Shown here piece by piece: positions 7,859 through 17,591 of a stretch of 17,591 bases of DNA (the stretch's first letter is position 1; each line of letters opens with the position of its first letter). The stretch is taken from positions 1-17,591 of the forward strand of contig JAWZXG010000099.1 in the NCBI GenBank assembly GCA_037178625.1, read 5' to 3'. A program made the translations under genes and the position numbers. The notes beneath the pieces were generated by a model that was not told the DNA's origin, did not search any database, and saw only the letters and a list, made by a program, of their open reading frames with translations. This DNA is from Skeletonema tropicum. Its lineage: Eukaryota; Bacillariophyta; Thalassiosirophyceae; Thalassiosirales; Thalassiosiraceae.

Positions 7859-10800
7859 ATGGACGCCGACCGCAGCTCCATCGAAATCAAAGTCCTCCTC
7901 AAAAACCTCGACCCAACCAAAAACTCCATCAAACACAAAGATCGTCTCCGTCGCCTTAACAAATTTCGCAACTTCGTCACAGCACGCCCCCCTCCTGAAT
8001 TTTACGATGACGATTACGGCCTACTTCTATTGGGATCCGAAAGTCCCGCGGCCATGGAAGATGAAGATTTGGCCAATATGACATTGTATGGGATGTTGCG
8101 TGCGGCAGGTTGTCCGAGTACAGATCATAAAGATTCCTTGAAGAGGAGTGCACGTCCGGCGATTTCACTGTTGAGATATCTCTGTCTGGAATTTGATCAG
8201 ACTAATGCCAAGAATTTGTTTTTGGGAGAGTTGAATGGGTTTGGACAGGCGTTGTGTGCTCTCAATGTTCCGCAATTGCGCCGCGCTTCGATTGGATATA
8301 CATATTGGTAAGGGAGACAATGAGAGAGTGGATCAAGAGGAGGGTCCAAAGATGATGCTTGTCATTTATGCGCGTTGATATTGGCACGGCATACTGATAC
8401 CGATTATGAAACACCCAAACCGATTAATATTAAAGATGTGTTACCGGCGGGGGAGACGAGGGCAGAGTTTGAGAGTTGGTTGGCCAGTTGTCCGAGTGTG
8501 ACTGCAGAGGTTAGAAGGATGATTCCAGGAGAATATTTCTGCTGCAGCGGGTGGTGGTGCAAGGAAGAAGGTTGGTGCTGACGCAGTTGCTGCAGTAGCT
8601 ACGAATGCAGCATCTGTCCCCAGCATCATTTAATGAAAACAGTGATCACGGTGATGATGACGATGTGCTTGGGGTATTTGGTAAAAAGTCAGTAGACCGA
8701 ACGAAATCTAAGTCACTTCTTTTTGATGGTGATATGGACGGTGGGGGGTTGAAATTGTTGCTGGACTGGGAGGCGGAGCCAAAGCTTCTGATGGGGATGG
8801 AAAACCTACACAATGGTCTCAAACTTCAGATGGCATCGGCTACGGAAAGAGCGTCCATATCCATATTTTTGGAGGAGGAGGTGAGTATATTGTTTACTTT
8901 GGAGTGGTGCTGTTTCTTACAATATGTACTGTCTTCGCTGTGACACTCATCTGCATGTTCAATCCACTCAACACAACAGCGAGAGAGGACAATTAAAGAG
9001 AAGAAGCGCTTGGAAGGACAAAAGCAACGTCTGCTTGGACGTGATCCACTTGGAATCAAAGGCTCGACGACCGATTCCAACCGTGAAGCACAAACCTTTG
9101 ATTTACGCGACATCGACGCACGTCGTAGTGATTTGATTCAACAGGCCTTAAATGAAATCGAAGAAGAAATCGAGGAGGAGCTAGCACACGTTGCCGATGG
9201 CGGCGTTGATCAAGTGAACTGGCTGGAAACCCAACGTCAGGCACTTATTGCCATTGCAGAAGAGAATAAGAGCAACGGCGCATCCATCTTACCAACAGAT
9301 CCTCGATTCGACCCCTTTCTTTTCTTAACGTTGGTCCATCGTAGTGCTTCTTACCAGGAATTGCAGGACAGCACATCTCGGCTCAGTCGCAAGACTGATA
9401 ACCAAGTTGAAAGGCCTCCAGAACTTGTACGTGAAAATTTCGATCTATTTATCAAGTGCCTCGGAGGGGATTGATATTTTTGCAGACGGCCAAGATGATG
9501 GCATTAGTGCCAATGAAGGTATGCAAAAGTTACAGAAACGCTTCCGTGCTCTTGATGGAATTGCTGAGTCCTGTTCTGATCAAGCGAAGAAGTCATTCAA
9601 ACCTCTCCTTGATAACACAAATCAGGTTCGAAAGGTACAGTCTGCCCTTTCGGTACTTCAACGTGTTGCACCGTTGTTACAAGTGCCAAGTCTCATGAGG
9701 CAACATATCGAAAATGCTGATTTTTCCTCAGTTGTAAAGGCATATCGAAAGGTGTTGGTAATCGACAAGGATCATTGTGATGTCGACTTGTTGAGATATG
9801 TTCGGGCTAAAGCGACTGAATCCGCCCAAGAGGCAAGGTCGGATTTGGAATTGATCCTGGCCGATGAAACTTCGTCAGCTGGTAGCTTGTTAGATGCTAT
9901 TCGAGACTTGAGTGAATTGATTTCTTTTTGGAGGGGGAAGATTCCAACGGTGAAACCAACAAACCCAAAACTGGCGACGGGAAAACTCCTCGGGCAGGAT
10001 CCACGAAACCAGGAACCTTCTCAATCGATAGGCATGTTATTTGCGTTAGAGATTATCCTCCAGCGATGGCATGCCTCTTGTTACAAATTAGCCATTTCCG
10101 GTCTCTCGTTGAAAAACACATCTCAGCTACCGAAGCTCTCGTTGATCGAATCTTCCGTGGAGAAGGAGCTGACGGCTCTCCTCTCCCCGGAAGAGACAGT
10201 GCCTCGGATTTATCCTCCTTGGAGCACTCATCCTCGCAACGAAGCCGTGATAAACGTTGGAAGATTGATGTACTTGACACGCGTGTTGATGCAACCTCCA
10301 AGGCTGTTAATTTGGCTAAGAACTGGCTACCGCGATTGCTCCAGATAGGGCTGGCAACAGAGGAAGCAGAGAAAAGACGAATTGCAAGGTTAAGAAGTGG
10401 TGGCAACCCTGGGAGTGAAAGTGACAAGGAAACAACAACCAGGAGTGCATTTGAGTTATTCAAAAACTATTGTAGGACCGGCGTTGATGCGTCTTCATGA
10501 ACACGCTGCATTTTGTGCCCTCGGAGTTGGCAATCAAGGATCTGCATACAAGATTGGGGCCACATTTGGGAGGAGCTCGGCAGAGCGTCTCAGGACAATT
10601 CTTCAAAGTCCTCTCCCTCCAACACAAACTGCCAAATGTGCATTAGAATTGGCCGTACTTGCAGAGGCAATCCAAGAAGCAAACGATGCAATGATTTCAA
10701 TCAGACCTGAGACGTATAACGAGAAGGCTGGATCGAAGAAGAAGAAGAGTTACCATTCACCTTTAGAGAAGTGTTATGCGTTAGCCAGTGATGTTGTGGT

Positions 10801-11710
10801 AATGATCGAAAGGCGCGTTTGCATATATTCATTTGACGCATGCTCTCGCAAGCTCGCAGCGAATGCCAGTGGAAGTGGCACTTTTGATGGCGCGTCATTC
10901 TTAGCATGTGTGCAAAAGCTATCAGATGATCTAACTCGTCCAGATGAATGTGCTACTGAAGTAGAGAAGGGTTGCGTCTTGGTAGTAACAAAATGCTGTG
11001 AAGGTCTCACCAACTACGTCAAAGATAGAAGTGATGCAGCACGTTTGAGAGTCGTTGCTGAATGCGCAGACGCTCTCAACACGATCATCGGTGATGTAGT
11101 GCGAGAAGTATCGTACCTCACAAATGATCAGTCTGAGACTCTTGAGACCAGCCTATCATCTGTTGTATCCACACTCGAAGGTGAGATGTTTGATGTGTAT
11201 TTGGAGAGTGTCAAGAAGAGCGTAGAATCCTGTGCAAGGCTTGGCCTTATTGATGAGGGAGAGTCAACAGCAAGGGCAAAGGCCGATGAAGTGACACCAT
11301 TTCCTCCCTACCTTGCAGCATCATTCTTGTCTATTGTGCGCTGCCGAGCGCAAGTCGAACGTGCCTTGAGAGAGGCTACCGTTCGAAATGCAGAAGGAAA
11401 TGGATCCACCTACCTATTCCTTGCTCTGCAAACTGCATCTGATGGAATTGTTGAAAACATATGCCTCGAACTCAAGGCGAAGCTCACACGTATTCGCCCT
11501 ACTAAGGCAGACGCATATGCGAGCCACCTTCAATTTTTGATCAACACTCTGAAGAAGTATCTTAGTGAAGAGACTTTGGCATTAGCTTCAGATACAAGAC
11601 GAATGCTGCTATCAAAGGCAGGGGCGAAGCGACATGGGCCGGAGGGTCTATCAGGTCTAGAGAATTTGGAACGACTGGGAAGGGTGTACGTAATGTGCTT
11701 GAACGAGTAA
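7859..11710 (+). CDS. SEC5: Exocyst complex component SEC5 (EXOC2-like), with long N-terminal extension
   Basis: SEC5 is an exocyst subunit that helps tether secretory vesicles to the plasma membrane before fusion. Family features: DPLGIK near 9052, then FDPFLFLTLVHRSASYQEL (9308), ELVRENFDLFIKC (9421), a helical block with LQRVAPLLQVPSLMRQHI, and a C-terminal helical part with PFPPYLAASFLSIVRCRAQV and HLQFLINTLKKYLS. The ~330 residues before DPLGIK begin with MDADRSSIEIK and include LYGMLRAAGCPSTD, which I do not know from plant or animal SEC5. The start was chosen because it is the first ATG of a long coding-like frame. One 99-bp intron. Frame breaks: about 8307, 8365, 8536, 8618-8621 (C4), possibly 8743-8748 (G6) and 8866-8870 (T5), 9459-9460, 9925-9929 (T5) and 10462-10466 (A5). 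Each is repaired by a 1-nt change except 8365 (2 nt), so sequencing error is more likely than decay. Expected length is about 1,250 aa against ~920-1,100 in plants and animals. Confidence 0.82.
8881..8979 (+). other. SEC5 intron, 99 bp
   Basis: The donor GTGAGT at 8881 follows GAGGAGGAG, and the acceptor CAACACAACAG ends at 8979. Phase 0 splicing joins FLEEE to RERTIKEKKRLEG, which continues the charged helix into the recognised SEC5 region. Confidence 0.8.
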
Positions 11711-12192
11711 TATAAGTGTATTAAAACTAAGCAGCTGGCGAAAGAAGTAACTCGAGCTTGGGGTTTGGAATCTGAACCCGTCACTTCATTCTTCAGAAGA
11801 CAAAATAATTTGTAGACTTTCTAGCGGCAGTACCACTAAGACAGAGGTACTTTCTTGCGTTCTCCGGAACTTTCACTTTTCACATCACTTTTCATCCGTT
11901 TTCTTCGAATCAAATCATCAACGACATCATCATCATTATCAGCAATAACTTGTAACCTTCTCTGCCTGCATGATAAGTAGCTCAATGCTAAATTGTTGGT
12001 TTCTCTCCTACTTATCACCTATCAGCCTGCAACCTGCATCTGCAACAACGGAACATAATTCTTATTATCGTCAACGCTGCTCTCACTTTCTTTGTGGCAG
12101 CCGATCGAAACAGTCACCTATTACACGAAAATTATTCTACACCACATCAGACCACATCTCATGTCATCGATATTATATCGACATAGTTTACA
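11711..12192. other. Intergenic region between SEC5 and SPX-MFS, with possible extra coding
   Basis: No clear gene. Directly after the SEC5 TAA (11708-11710) the same frame stays open for 34 more codons to a TAG at 11813-11815, including a coding-like stretch LAKEVTRAWGLESEPVTSFF (11735 onward). A 45-bp intron 11690-11734 (GTAATG...AAGCAG) would remove the stop in frame. On the other strand 12018-11836 is a 60-codon open frame rich in Asp, Arg and Lys. The remaining ~170 bp before 12193 should hold the SPX-MFS promoter and 5' UTR; no motif was recognised. Confidence 0.4.
11836..12018 (-). CDS. Possible small charged protein, 60 codons (doubtful)
   Basis: ATG at 12016-12018, stop at 11836-11838. 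The C-terminal two thirds read like real protein: an acidic patch (DNDDDVVDDLI) followed by a basic one (RRKRMKSDVKSESSGERKK), as in small nuclear or C-terminal tails. An acceptor-like CTTATCATGCAG lies within the frame, so it might instead be a last exon whose upstream part I cannot find. The gap to the divergent SPX-MFS start is only 174 bp. No homologue recognised; it may be chance. Confidence 0.22.
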   Translation of the reverse strand: MISRRETNNLALSYLSCRQRRLQVIADNDDDVVDDLIRRKRMKSDVKSESSGERKKVPLS

Positions 12193-14670
12193 ATGAGGTT
12201 TGGAGAAAATTTTATTTCCAACCAACATCCGCCTTGGTCGAAAAGCTACATCGACTACATCCGTCTAAAGCATCTTATTTATCCACTTTTCGACTTGGGT
12301 TATGCCGCAGATGACAACAATGTCGCTGCCATAGAATCTCGTAACAATAATTTATCTTCACGTCGACACTTACCCGACATTCAAACATCCAAAGAGTTTC
12401 AACAAGAACTCAACAATGAAGTACAAAAGGCATTGCTCTTCCTGTTAGGGACGCTGGGTGAAATGTCATCTGACCTCTCTGAGTTAAGTGAGGAGTTTAT
12501 TACCTTGTCTGCAAGCGTTCAGCTACAATTAGATGCCAGTGACTTGTTGTTGGAGCAAATTCACGCACTGAGGATGCAATTCATCGATCGGGTTGGGTCA
12601 AAAATTATTACTGCTATTGGAGTTTGTAGAGTTGAATGTGGAAGCCATTACCAAGATTGTCAAAAAGCACGATAAATCAGTAGCTCGTTGGGAAGCTTCC
12701 TCTGAGCATCATAATCATGGTGATGAACATTCTCGGTATCAAAGGTTGAGAAAACTTTATTTGCCAAGGTTTGCCGTACACTCCAAAAACGCCAATGTCC
12801 GATGCCTATTCTTGATAGCTGCAGATGCAGGAGATACGAATAACAACAGCAAAGAGCACAGCACTTTTGAGGGATGGAATGCAATTCAATTTAATTTGGA
12901 AAAATCTTTGAAGCAATTATTTGATTGGGAGCGGGAGTTGCAACCAGGACAAAATCGAGCTGGAGTGGACTCGTTTGTGAATTTGACATCCTTGCAAGAT
13001 GATGATGACTTTTTACCTCTATCGAGGCATAGATCATTATCTTTCGGTTTTGACTTGACATCTTTATCAAGTCCAAGTAATAAGCAAACGCAATCATCTG
13101 AAGCTCCGTTTTTCGAGCCAATGCTTTATCGCATCCAATCCACAAGGAAGCGGTTGGGTCAAAGTACGAACCGTTATAATCGCATGGTTTATGCGCACGA
13201 AATGCTTGGGGATACTCGTGATATTGATGACACTAATCAATCTCAAATAGAAAACCAGATTTGGCTCAATTGAAAATATGACAAAGCTCCGATCGCAGTC
13301 AATCGGAGGAGATCTTGATGTAGGTCCACCGTCGCCTATGGTATCAAACCTTTCAAAATTCTTGAACCTGGCATCTACAGCGCTTTACATGTGCAATTAC
13401 AATGTCGTCACGCCAACGTCGGGATTGTATGCCAAGCTGTTGGGCTTCGATGAGGCTCATGCCGGTTTAATTATTGGGATGACGCCTGCCGCAGTAATTG
13501 TCTCTTCATTGCTCTACTCGTGGTGGTCAAGTTATTCGTACAAAAAAGCTCTCATCTTTGCATCCTCTTGTTGTGCTATCGGCAATCTCATCTACGCATT
13601 TGCTTTACCATGCGATAGCTTGACAATGGTTCTCGCTGGAAGACTGATGACCGGGTTTGGATCAGCAAGAACTATCAATAGACGATACGTAGCAGACTAC
13701 TACAACCTTGAAGAGAGAACTGCTGGAATGGCTCAATTTGTCAGTGCGTCTGCTCTAGGCATGGCTGTAGGGCCTGGCTTGGCTGCATTTTTATCTTATC
13801 TTGCTCCTGAAGGAAGGAGTCATGCTGGTAGATGGTGGACAGTAGAAACGGCACCAGGCTATGTCATGTTTTTGTTTCTGGTGTCTTTATCTGGTTGCCA
13901 ACATTTTATTCTTCGAAGAGCCAGATAGAGTGCAACATAATGTTGCAAAGGAAGAGAAGGCTGCAAGCTCCGATGAAAGGGCTCCACTGAAATCACGTAC
14001 TGGCGAGAAAATGGAAGTAGAGCCATGCACAAAGCCGTCTACAAGATCATTCAGCTTTGGAGGTGTTCCTGTATTAGTCTGTCTCGTATTGCTAGTTTTA
14101 CTGAAGTCAGTTCTGGAGGGATTGACTTCTTCCACTCCCACAGTCAGCCGGTTTTACTTCGATTGGGACGTCAACTTGTGCGGAGCATATTTAGCTATAC
14201 TCGCGAGTTTAATGATTCCTGCCAACTATGTCGTTGCAACTGTCAGTCGGAGATTTGACGATCGAGAGATCATCCTTGCCATGCTTGTCATGATGGCGGT
14301 GGGAATAGCAGGTTTTATGACATATGATGGCTCTGACGCTAGCGAAGTAAGCTTCATTTGTTTCAGTCTGATCATTTTTATTTCCTGTAACGCGTTAGAG
14401 GGTCCAACAATGGGCCTCCTATCAAAAGTTATCCCGAAGTCACTGCGCGCTGGGATATTAAATGCAGGCTGGCTTGCCACTGAGGCGGGAACAATTGGTA
14501 GGGTTGTTGGAGACTTTTGGCTATCAGGTGCAGCTCACAAGGGCATTGATGATTTAGTGGACGCACTATTTGGTCCACTCATTGGATTGGTCTTCGGATC
14601 AACTGTGGTTACCTTGTGGAATTACGCGCAGTTGCAGCCTCGATTCGACGACGAAGAAGATGACGACTAA
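12193..14670 (+). CDS. SPX-MFS phosphate transporter (vacuolar, VPT/PHT5-like)
   Basis: The start is secured by the canonical SPX N-terminus (MRFGENFISNQHPPW, then YIDYIRLKHLI). The SPX domain ends with the lysine-rich helix ELNVEAITKIVKKHDKS (about 12628-12678), the inositol-pyrophosphate/phosphate sensing surface in this family. After an acidic/Ser-rich linker, the MFS part starts near 13350 (LNLASTALYMCNYNVVTPTS). It includes the family signature GRLMTGFGSARTINRRYVAD (13639), VSASALGMAVGPGLAAFL and, after a loop, TAPGYVMF. Then come a cytosolic loop with FFEEPD and the second helix bundle, ending in an acidic tail (DDEEDDD). The family moves phosphate across the vacuolar membrane. Three frame breaks, each repaired by 1 nt: A5 at 12600-12604, about 13259 (before FGSIENM), and T5 at 13869-13873. 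About 825 codons, slightly longer than plant homologues. It is convergent with the methyltransferase, 43 bp away. Confidence 0.9.
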
Positions 14671-14713
14671 TGGAGATAACGACTTAATATCTTGGATTTT
14701 ATGTACGTATGAT

Positions 14714-15895
14714 TTACTTTCCACTCTTGCCCTTCTTCCGTGCATTCTTCTGCTTCATCATTCGGTCGTACATGACCAAACTTCCAGCGACAGCCACATT
14801 GTAAGAACCGTACTGCTCACTTTCCAATGACACTACTTCACGGCAACCACGCAGCACACTCTTCGGCACACCGTGATCTTCCGAGCCCAAGATATAAATG
14901 GCATTCCGCGGATGCTTGAATTCTGACAACGGAGTACCTCCCATTTCTATTGCCACCCAAACAGCAGCTTTGGGTGCAGCCCATTCAGAGAATGAATTCC
15001 AATCATCAAGTTCTATTAAAGGTATTCGAGCTGGAACGTTCAATGTGTCAGATGAACTCGATCTATAACGTCCTCCGATTGTGTATAATACAGATGCACC
15101 AAGCTGATAGGCACTTCGCCACAACGTTCCTACATTTTGTTCGGTTTTGGGCGAAAGAATACCAATTCCAAAATATCCATTTATTGGGACTTTGCCACCT
15201 GGAATGGCTGCAGAAATTGCCATGAGTGCATCAGATGTGTGTTCTATTGCATCGTTTGTAGATTCTTCTTCATCTAATGACAGTTTTTCAATATCTAAAG
15301 AGTCTATTGTTTCTACTGTCTCTCTCAACTCTGGCACTTTGGGTCTTCGATACAATTTGATATCAATCCTTCGAGCAATTTTGTCTTCCTCTGGAGACGG
15401 AATATTGAATACTACATGCTCATTATCATTACCATCGTCGCTGCTTTTTGTGAATGGATTGGTATATCGAGGAGCAGACTCTAACGGCCTCCATCCCCCA
15501 GAACTTTCGTCTGATTCATATGCACACGCGTAGAAAATATTGAAGTCAACGCCATCTTCGCTCAATGTTTGTACAATTTGTTTTGCAGTGACAGTCTTTT
15601 GATCATCGTCATTTACGAGGTTACATAGGCGCCCTTGACCAATAACTCCACCTTCATACATATATCGAATTATTATTGGTTGTTCATTGCTTGGAACTGT
15701 CACAGGAGATATCGGCATACCAGCCATCTGAGATGGTTTGTGTTGATTGGTCGCCTTTTGAAAGCTGTTTGAAGAAGACATCCTTACGCTGCTGAGGAGT
15801 TGTCTAGAGCTTCCGATACAATTACTGCGCCAACAAATTGTTGTAGAGCTTCTTGAAGCAACAAACAGTAGGGGGGCCAACATCGTCAACATCAT
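14714..15895 (-). CDS. SpoU/TrmH-family RNA 2'-O-methyltransferase
   Basis: SPOUT-fold enzyme that transfers a methyl group from S-adenosylmethionine to a ribose 2'-OH of tRNA or rRNA. The three SpoU motifs are present in order near the C-terminus: QNVGTLWRSAYQLGASVLYT (motif 1, with its N and R), YILGSEDHGVPKS (motif 2) and YNVAVAGSLVMYDRMM (motif 3), then a basic tail (KQKNARKKGKSGK). The N-terminal half carries an unfamiliar acidic region (VNDDDQKTV, DDGNDNEHVVF, DEEESTND). The frame is open from 16048, giving up to 444 codons, but upstream residues are encoded by a GC-rich low-complexity stretch. I prefer the ATG at 15895 because MMLTMLAPLLFVASRSS followed by Ser/Arg-rich sequence looks like a targeting peptide; 15781 (MSSSNSFQ) is another option. 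Substrate and compartment unknown. It has no frame break. Confidence 0.85.
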   Translation of the reverse strand: MMLTMLAPLLFVASRSSTTICWRSNCIGSSRQLLSSVRMSSSNSFQKATNQHKPSQMAGMPISPVTVPSNEQPIIIRYMYEGGVIGQGRLCNLVNDDDQKTVTAKQIVQTLSEDGVDFNIFYACAYESDESSGGWRPLESAPRYTNPFTKSSDDGNDNEHVVFNIPSPEEDKIARRIDIKLYRRPKVPELRETVETIDSLDIEKLSLDEEESTNDAIEHTSDALMAISAAIPGGKVPINGYFGIGILSPKTEQNVGTLWRSAYQLGASVLYTIGGRYRSSSSDTLNVPARIPLIELDDWNSFSEWAAPKAAVWVAIEMGGTPLSEFKHPRNAIYILGSEDHGVPKSVLRGCREVVSLESEQYGSYNVAVAGSLVMYDRMMKQKNARKKGKSGK

Positions 15896-16090
15896 GGTGG
15901 TGATGTTTGTGGTTGGCGTGGCGGTGGCGGAGGCGAGGCGGAGGGCGGCGGAGGGCGAGATCCAAAATTTGGCGCGAACGGTGACACTCGTCCAATTTCT
16001 CATTTTTTTCTTTTTTGACCAAAGCAACCACCAAGCCAAGAGCATCACAGCATTGCTACCAAAGCCACCGACATCGACACTAACAACATC
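15896..16090. promoter_or_regulatory. Short divergent promoter region
   Basis: 195 bp separate the preferred starts of the methyltransferase (-) and the DUF7726-like gene (+), so both promoters must lie here or in the 5' ends. It holds a purine-rich GC block (about 15911-15960, ggcggaggcg-type), unusual against the surrounding A/T level, and a T-rich stretch around 16000-16018. No specific site recognised. Confidence 0.4.
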
Positions 16091-17281
16091 ATGTTCAACG
16101 AAATCACACCTCTCTCACCAGCTTCTTTGAGCTCTCCTCGGTAGCCCATCAGCCAGCATCAAGCGAAAGCAGCCATCAATGGAGGTGCCGACCGCCGCCT
16201 TCACCGGCGCCGGCACGCATGCTGCCGCTGCCACCGATCGACCGTTGTCGGGCGGCTCTCCAATTCCCATGGGCGCAGCAGCTGGACCAGCTGATATCTC
16301 CTCCACGAAGAAAGCAAAGACTATCACCAATTCGACGGAGCAGGCGGCATCCGAGGCCATGCTCGCCATCCGAGGCTCAGACCACAAAGCCATGATGAGC
16401 TACATTGAACGAGAGTGGGCAGTTGCTGCCGCTCGGAACGGTGGTGAAAAATGTGTTTCAAGCGTACATGGCTGGAATTGAACATGGTCAACTAACTTCA
16501 AATCAGCAGCAACAGCAGCAACAGCAGCAGCCGGAGTCGCCGCTCGAGCAGCTGCAACAACCTCAGCAGCAGGAAGAGCTGCTGCCAATGCCCCTTCTAC
16601 AGCCGACCGCGTCCAAGCATGCATCATTGCCTGACAATGCAGCATTGCTGCAGCAGCTTGAACAGCAGTTTGAGCAGCAGCAGCAGCAAGTGTACCAGGA
16701 GGATGAAGTGGAGGAGGAAGTCGAACAAGAGCCCAAGCCATTGACTACTGCGCAGCGAAACAAACTCGTAGCAAAAGATCTCATTGAAATGATCCACTGG
16801 GTCCAGCTTGATGACGACGACGAAGACGAAATCTACGATAGTTGTCCAGAAGTCGCCGAGAAGATCAACCACTTCCTTCAGTTGGATGGTGTAAATCGCA
16901 AGATCTTCTTGGAACATGCCATGGACAAGAAAGATGCGTACGTGACTCTAAAAACATTTCTCGAAGGGACCAACCAATCGCAGTGCCGCAACAAGATCTA
17001 TGGCAAGGCGTAGTAAGTGACCATAGTCCCTCTGTTTGCTCTTGTACTTGTACTTATAAATCTCATCTTCTCAATCGCAAACTCAATCCTTCCACAGCAT
17101 CTTCTTCGAGAAGCTACGCCTTCTCGAGGGTCGAGAGAAGAGCGAGGAGAGGCTTCGAAACGAGGCGCTCTATCCGGACGGAATTTCCACAAGCGACCCG
17201 GACGCACAAATCGGTTTGCAAGAGGAAGACGCTCAATCCGAAGGTAGTGATGAAGATAGTGAAAACGGACTTGAAGTGTGA
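16091..17281 (+). CDS. PolyQ, DUF7726-like protein
   Basis: I take the ATG at 16091 (MFNEITPLSPASLSSPR). A TAG at 16142-16144 follows, but dropping one T joins it to SPSASIKRKQPS and the open frame from 16179 (MEVPTAAFTG). Otherwise 16091-16144 is a 17-codon upstream ORF. A second break is A5 at 16447-16451, joining AAARNGGE to NVFQAYMAGIEHGQ. Next come a Gln-rich part (nine Q near 16504, more to ~16690), an acidic stretch (EDEVEEEVEQE) and the conserved C-terminal region: YDSCPEVAEKINHFLQLDGV, LKTFLEGTNQSQCRNKIYGK, AYIFFEKLRLLEGREKSEER. It ends in an acidic tail (EGSDEDSENGLEV). The conserved part looks like DUF7726, known from fungi and, I believe, expanded in diatoms; function unknown. KRK plus polyQ and acidic tracts suggest a nuclear protein. 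About 368 codons after splicing. Confidence 0.7.
17013..17097 (+). other. Intron, 85 bp, in the DUF7726-like gene
   Basis: The donor is GTAAGTGACC at 17013; a pyrimidine-rich tract leads to the acceptor CTTCCACAG ending at 17097. Splicing joins GKA to YIFFEKLR within the conserved domain. Reading through instead gives an immediate TAG, so splicing is required for the normal C-terminus. Confidence 0.9.
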
Positions 17282-17391
17282 TGAGTACTTTGCGTAGAGT
17301 CCTTCTTGATTCTGTATTTTATGATTGCAATATGAACATCATAATGTATCACCAAGAATATATTTATGACGTAGTATAAATGATTTAGTGA

Positions 17392-17591
17392 CTAAGCTTT
17401 CATGGTTTGCTTCAAGTATCCGACGACCAAAGGAACAACCAAATCGCCACATGCTCTCGAATCCCTTGACAATTGATACTTATCAAAGTCCAGCACTGGT
17501 ATTTTCAACCCTCGAGCCACGGGCAGCAATGGTGATAAGAAATCAACCATGGCATCATTTGTCTCTTCTGATAGGAATGAAATGTGATTAG
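17392..17591 (-). CDS. C-terminal end of an unrecognised protein, running off the window
   Basis: The minus strand is open from the window edge to a TAG at 17392-17394, 66 codons. The sequence looks like a structured C-terminus: FLSEETNDAMVDFLSPLLP, then LKIPVLDFDKYQLSRDSRAC, then a hydrophobic segment LVVPLVVGYLKQTMKA. I do not recognise the family. It is convergent with the DUF7726-like gene, with stops 110 bp apart. An open frame on the opposite strand over the same bases has poor composition and is a shadow. Confidence 0.65.
   Translation of the reverse strand, partial: NHISFLSEETNDAMVDFLSPLLPVARGLKIPVLDFDKYQLSRDSRACGDLVVPLVVGYLKQTMKA

Noticed and set aside
7859..13928. Alternative genetic code or programmed frameshifting
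   Set aside because: Recognised conserved domains contain no in-frame stops, normal TAA, TAG and TGA ends are used, and the shifts lie mostly at homopolymers without slippery-site context.
17388..17591. Plus-strand open frame at the window end
   Set aside because: The opposite strand has better protein-like composition and ends in a stop consistent with a convergent gene.

Overview
The window looks like nuclear DNA of a unicellular alga, most likely a diatom or close stramenopile relative. The evidence is short GT-AG spliceosomal introns (85-99 bp), compact divergent and convergent genes, a plant/algal-type SPX-MFS phosphate transporter, a plant-like exocyst SEC5, and a DUF7726-like protein of a kind I associate with diatoms. 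The taxonomic call is inference from protein style. No rRNA, tRNA or CRISPR was seen.

Layout. (1) 1-6098 is a giant inverted repeat: arms of about 3.04 kb around a 9-nt spacer at 3041-3049. Each arm carries one copy of a mobile-element-like gene, head to head and transcribed outward, with an 87-bp intron, a long charged coiled coil, a conserved central block and a C-terminal Tudor/chromo-like domain. Where I compared them, the arms differ almost only by small indels, mostly in homopolymers, and a break in one arm is usually intact in the other. The far 3' part (5711-6104) is bounded by 15-16 bp inverted repeats. (2) 6106-6640 holds about three tandem copies of a ~190-bp unit. (3) 6961-7520 (-) is the 5' part of an unrecognised gene. 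(4) 7859-11710 (+) is exocyst SEC5 (EXOC2-like) with a long unusual N-terminus. (5) 12193-14670 (+) is an SPX-MFS (VPT/PHT5-like) phosphate transporter. (6) 14714-15895 (-) is a SpoU/TrmH-family RNA 2'-O-methyltransferase, the only long gene read without a break. (7) 16091-17281 (+) is a polyQ, DUF7726-like protein with one clean intron. (8) 17392-17591 (-) is the C-terminal end of a gene that leaves the window.

A point that governs the annotation: nearly every protein-coding gene here is interrupted by 1-nt frame breaks, mostly at homopolymers of 4-6 nt, although the broken frames together give continuous, well-conserved proteins. This is best explained by residual long-read indel errors rather than pseudogenes, so such genes are annotated as CDS spans with the break positions given. 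The same error style makes it necessary to ask whether the palindrome is a genuine inverted duplication or a fold-back (hairpin) read artefact.

The unique-sequence genes look like ordinary housekeeping loci (secretion tethering, vacuolar phosphate storage, RNA modification) with no sign of an operon-like joint system. The most unusual material is the palindromic element pair and the repeat array next to it.
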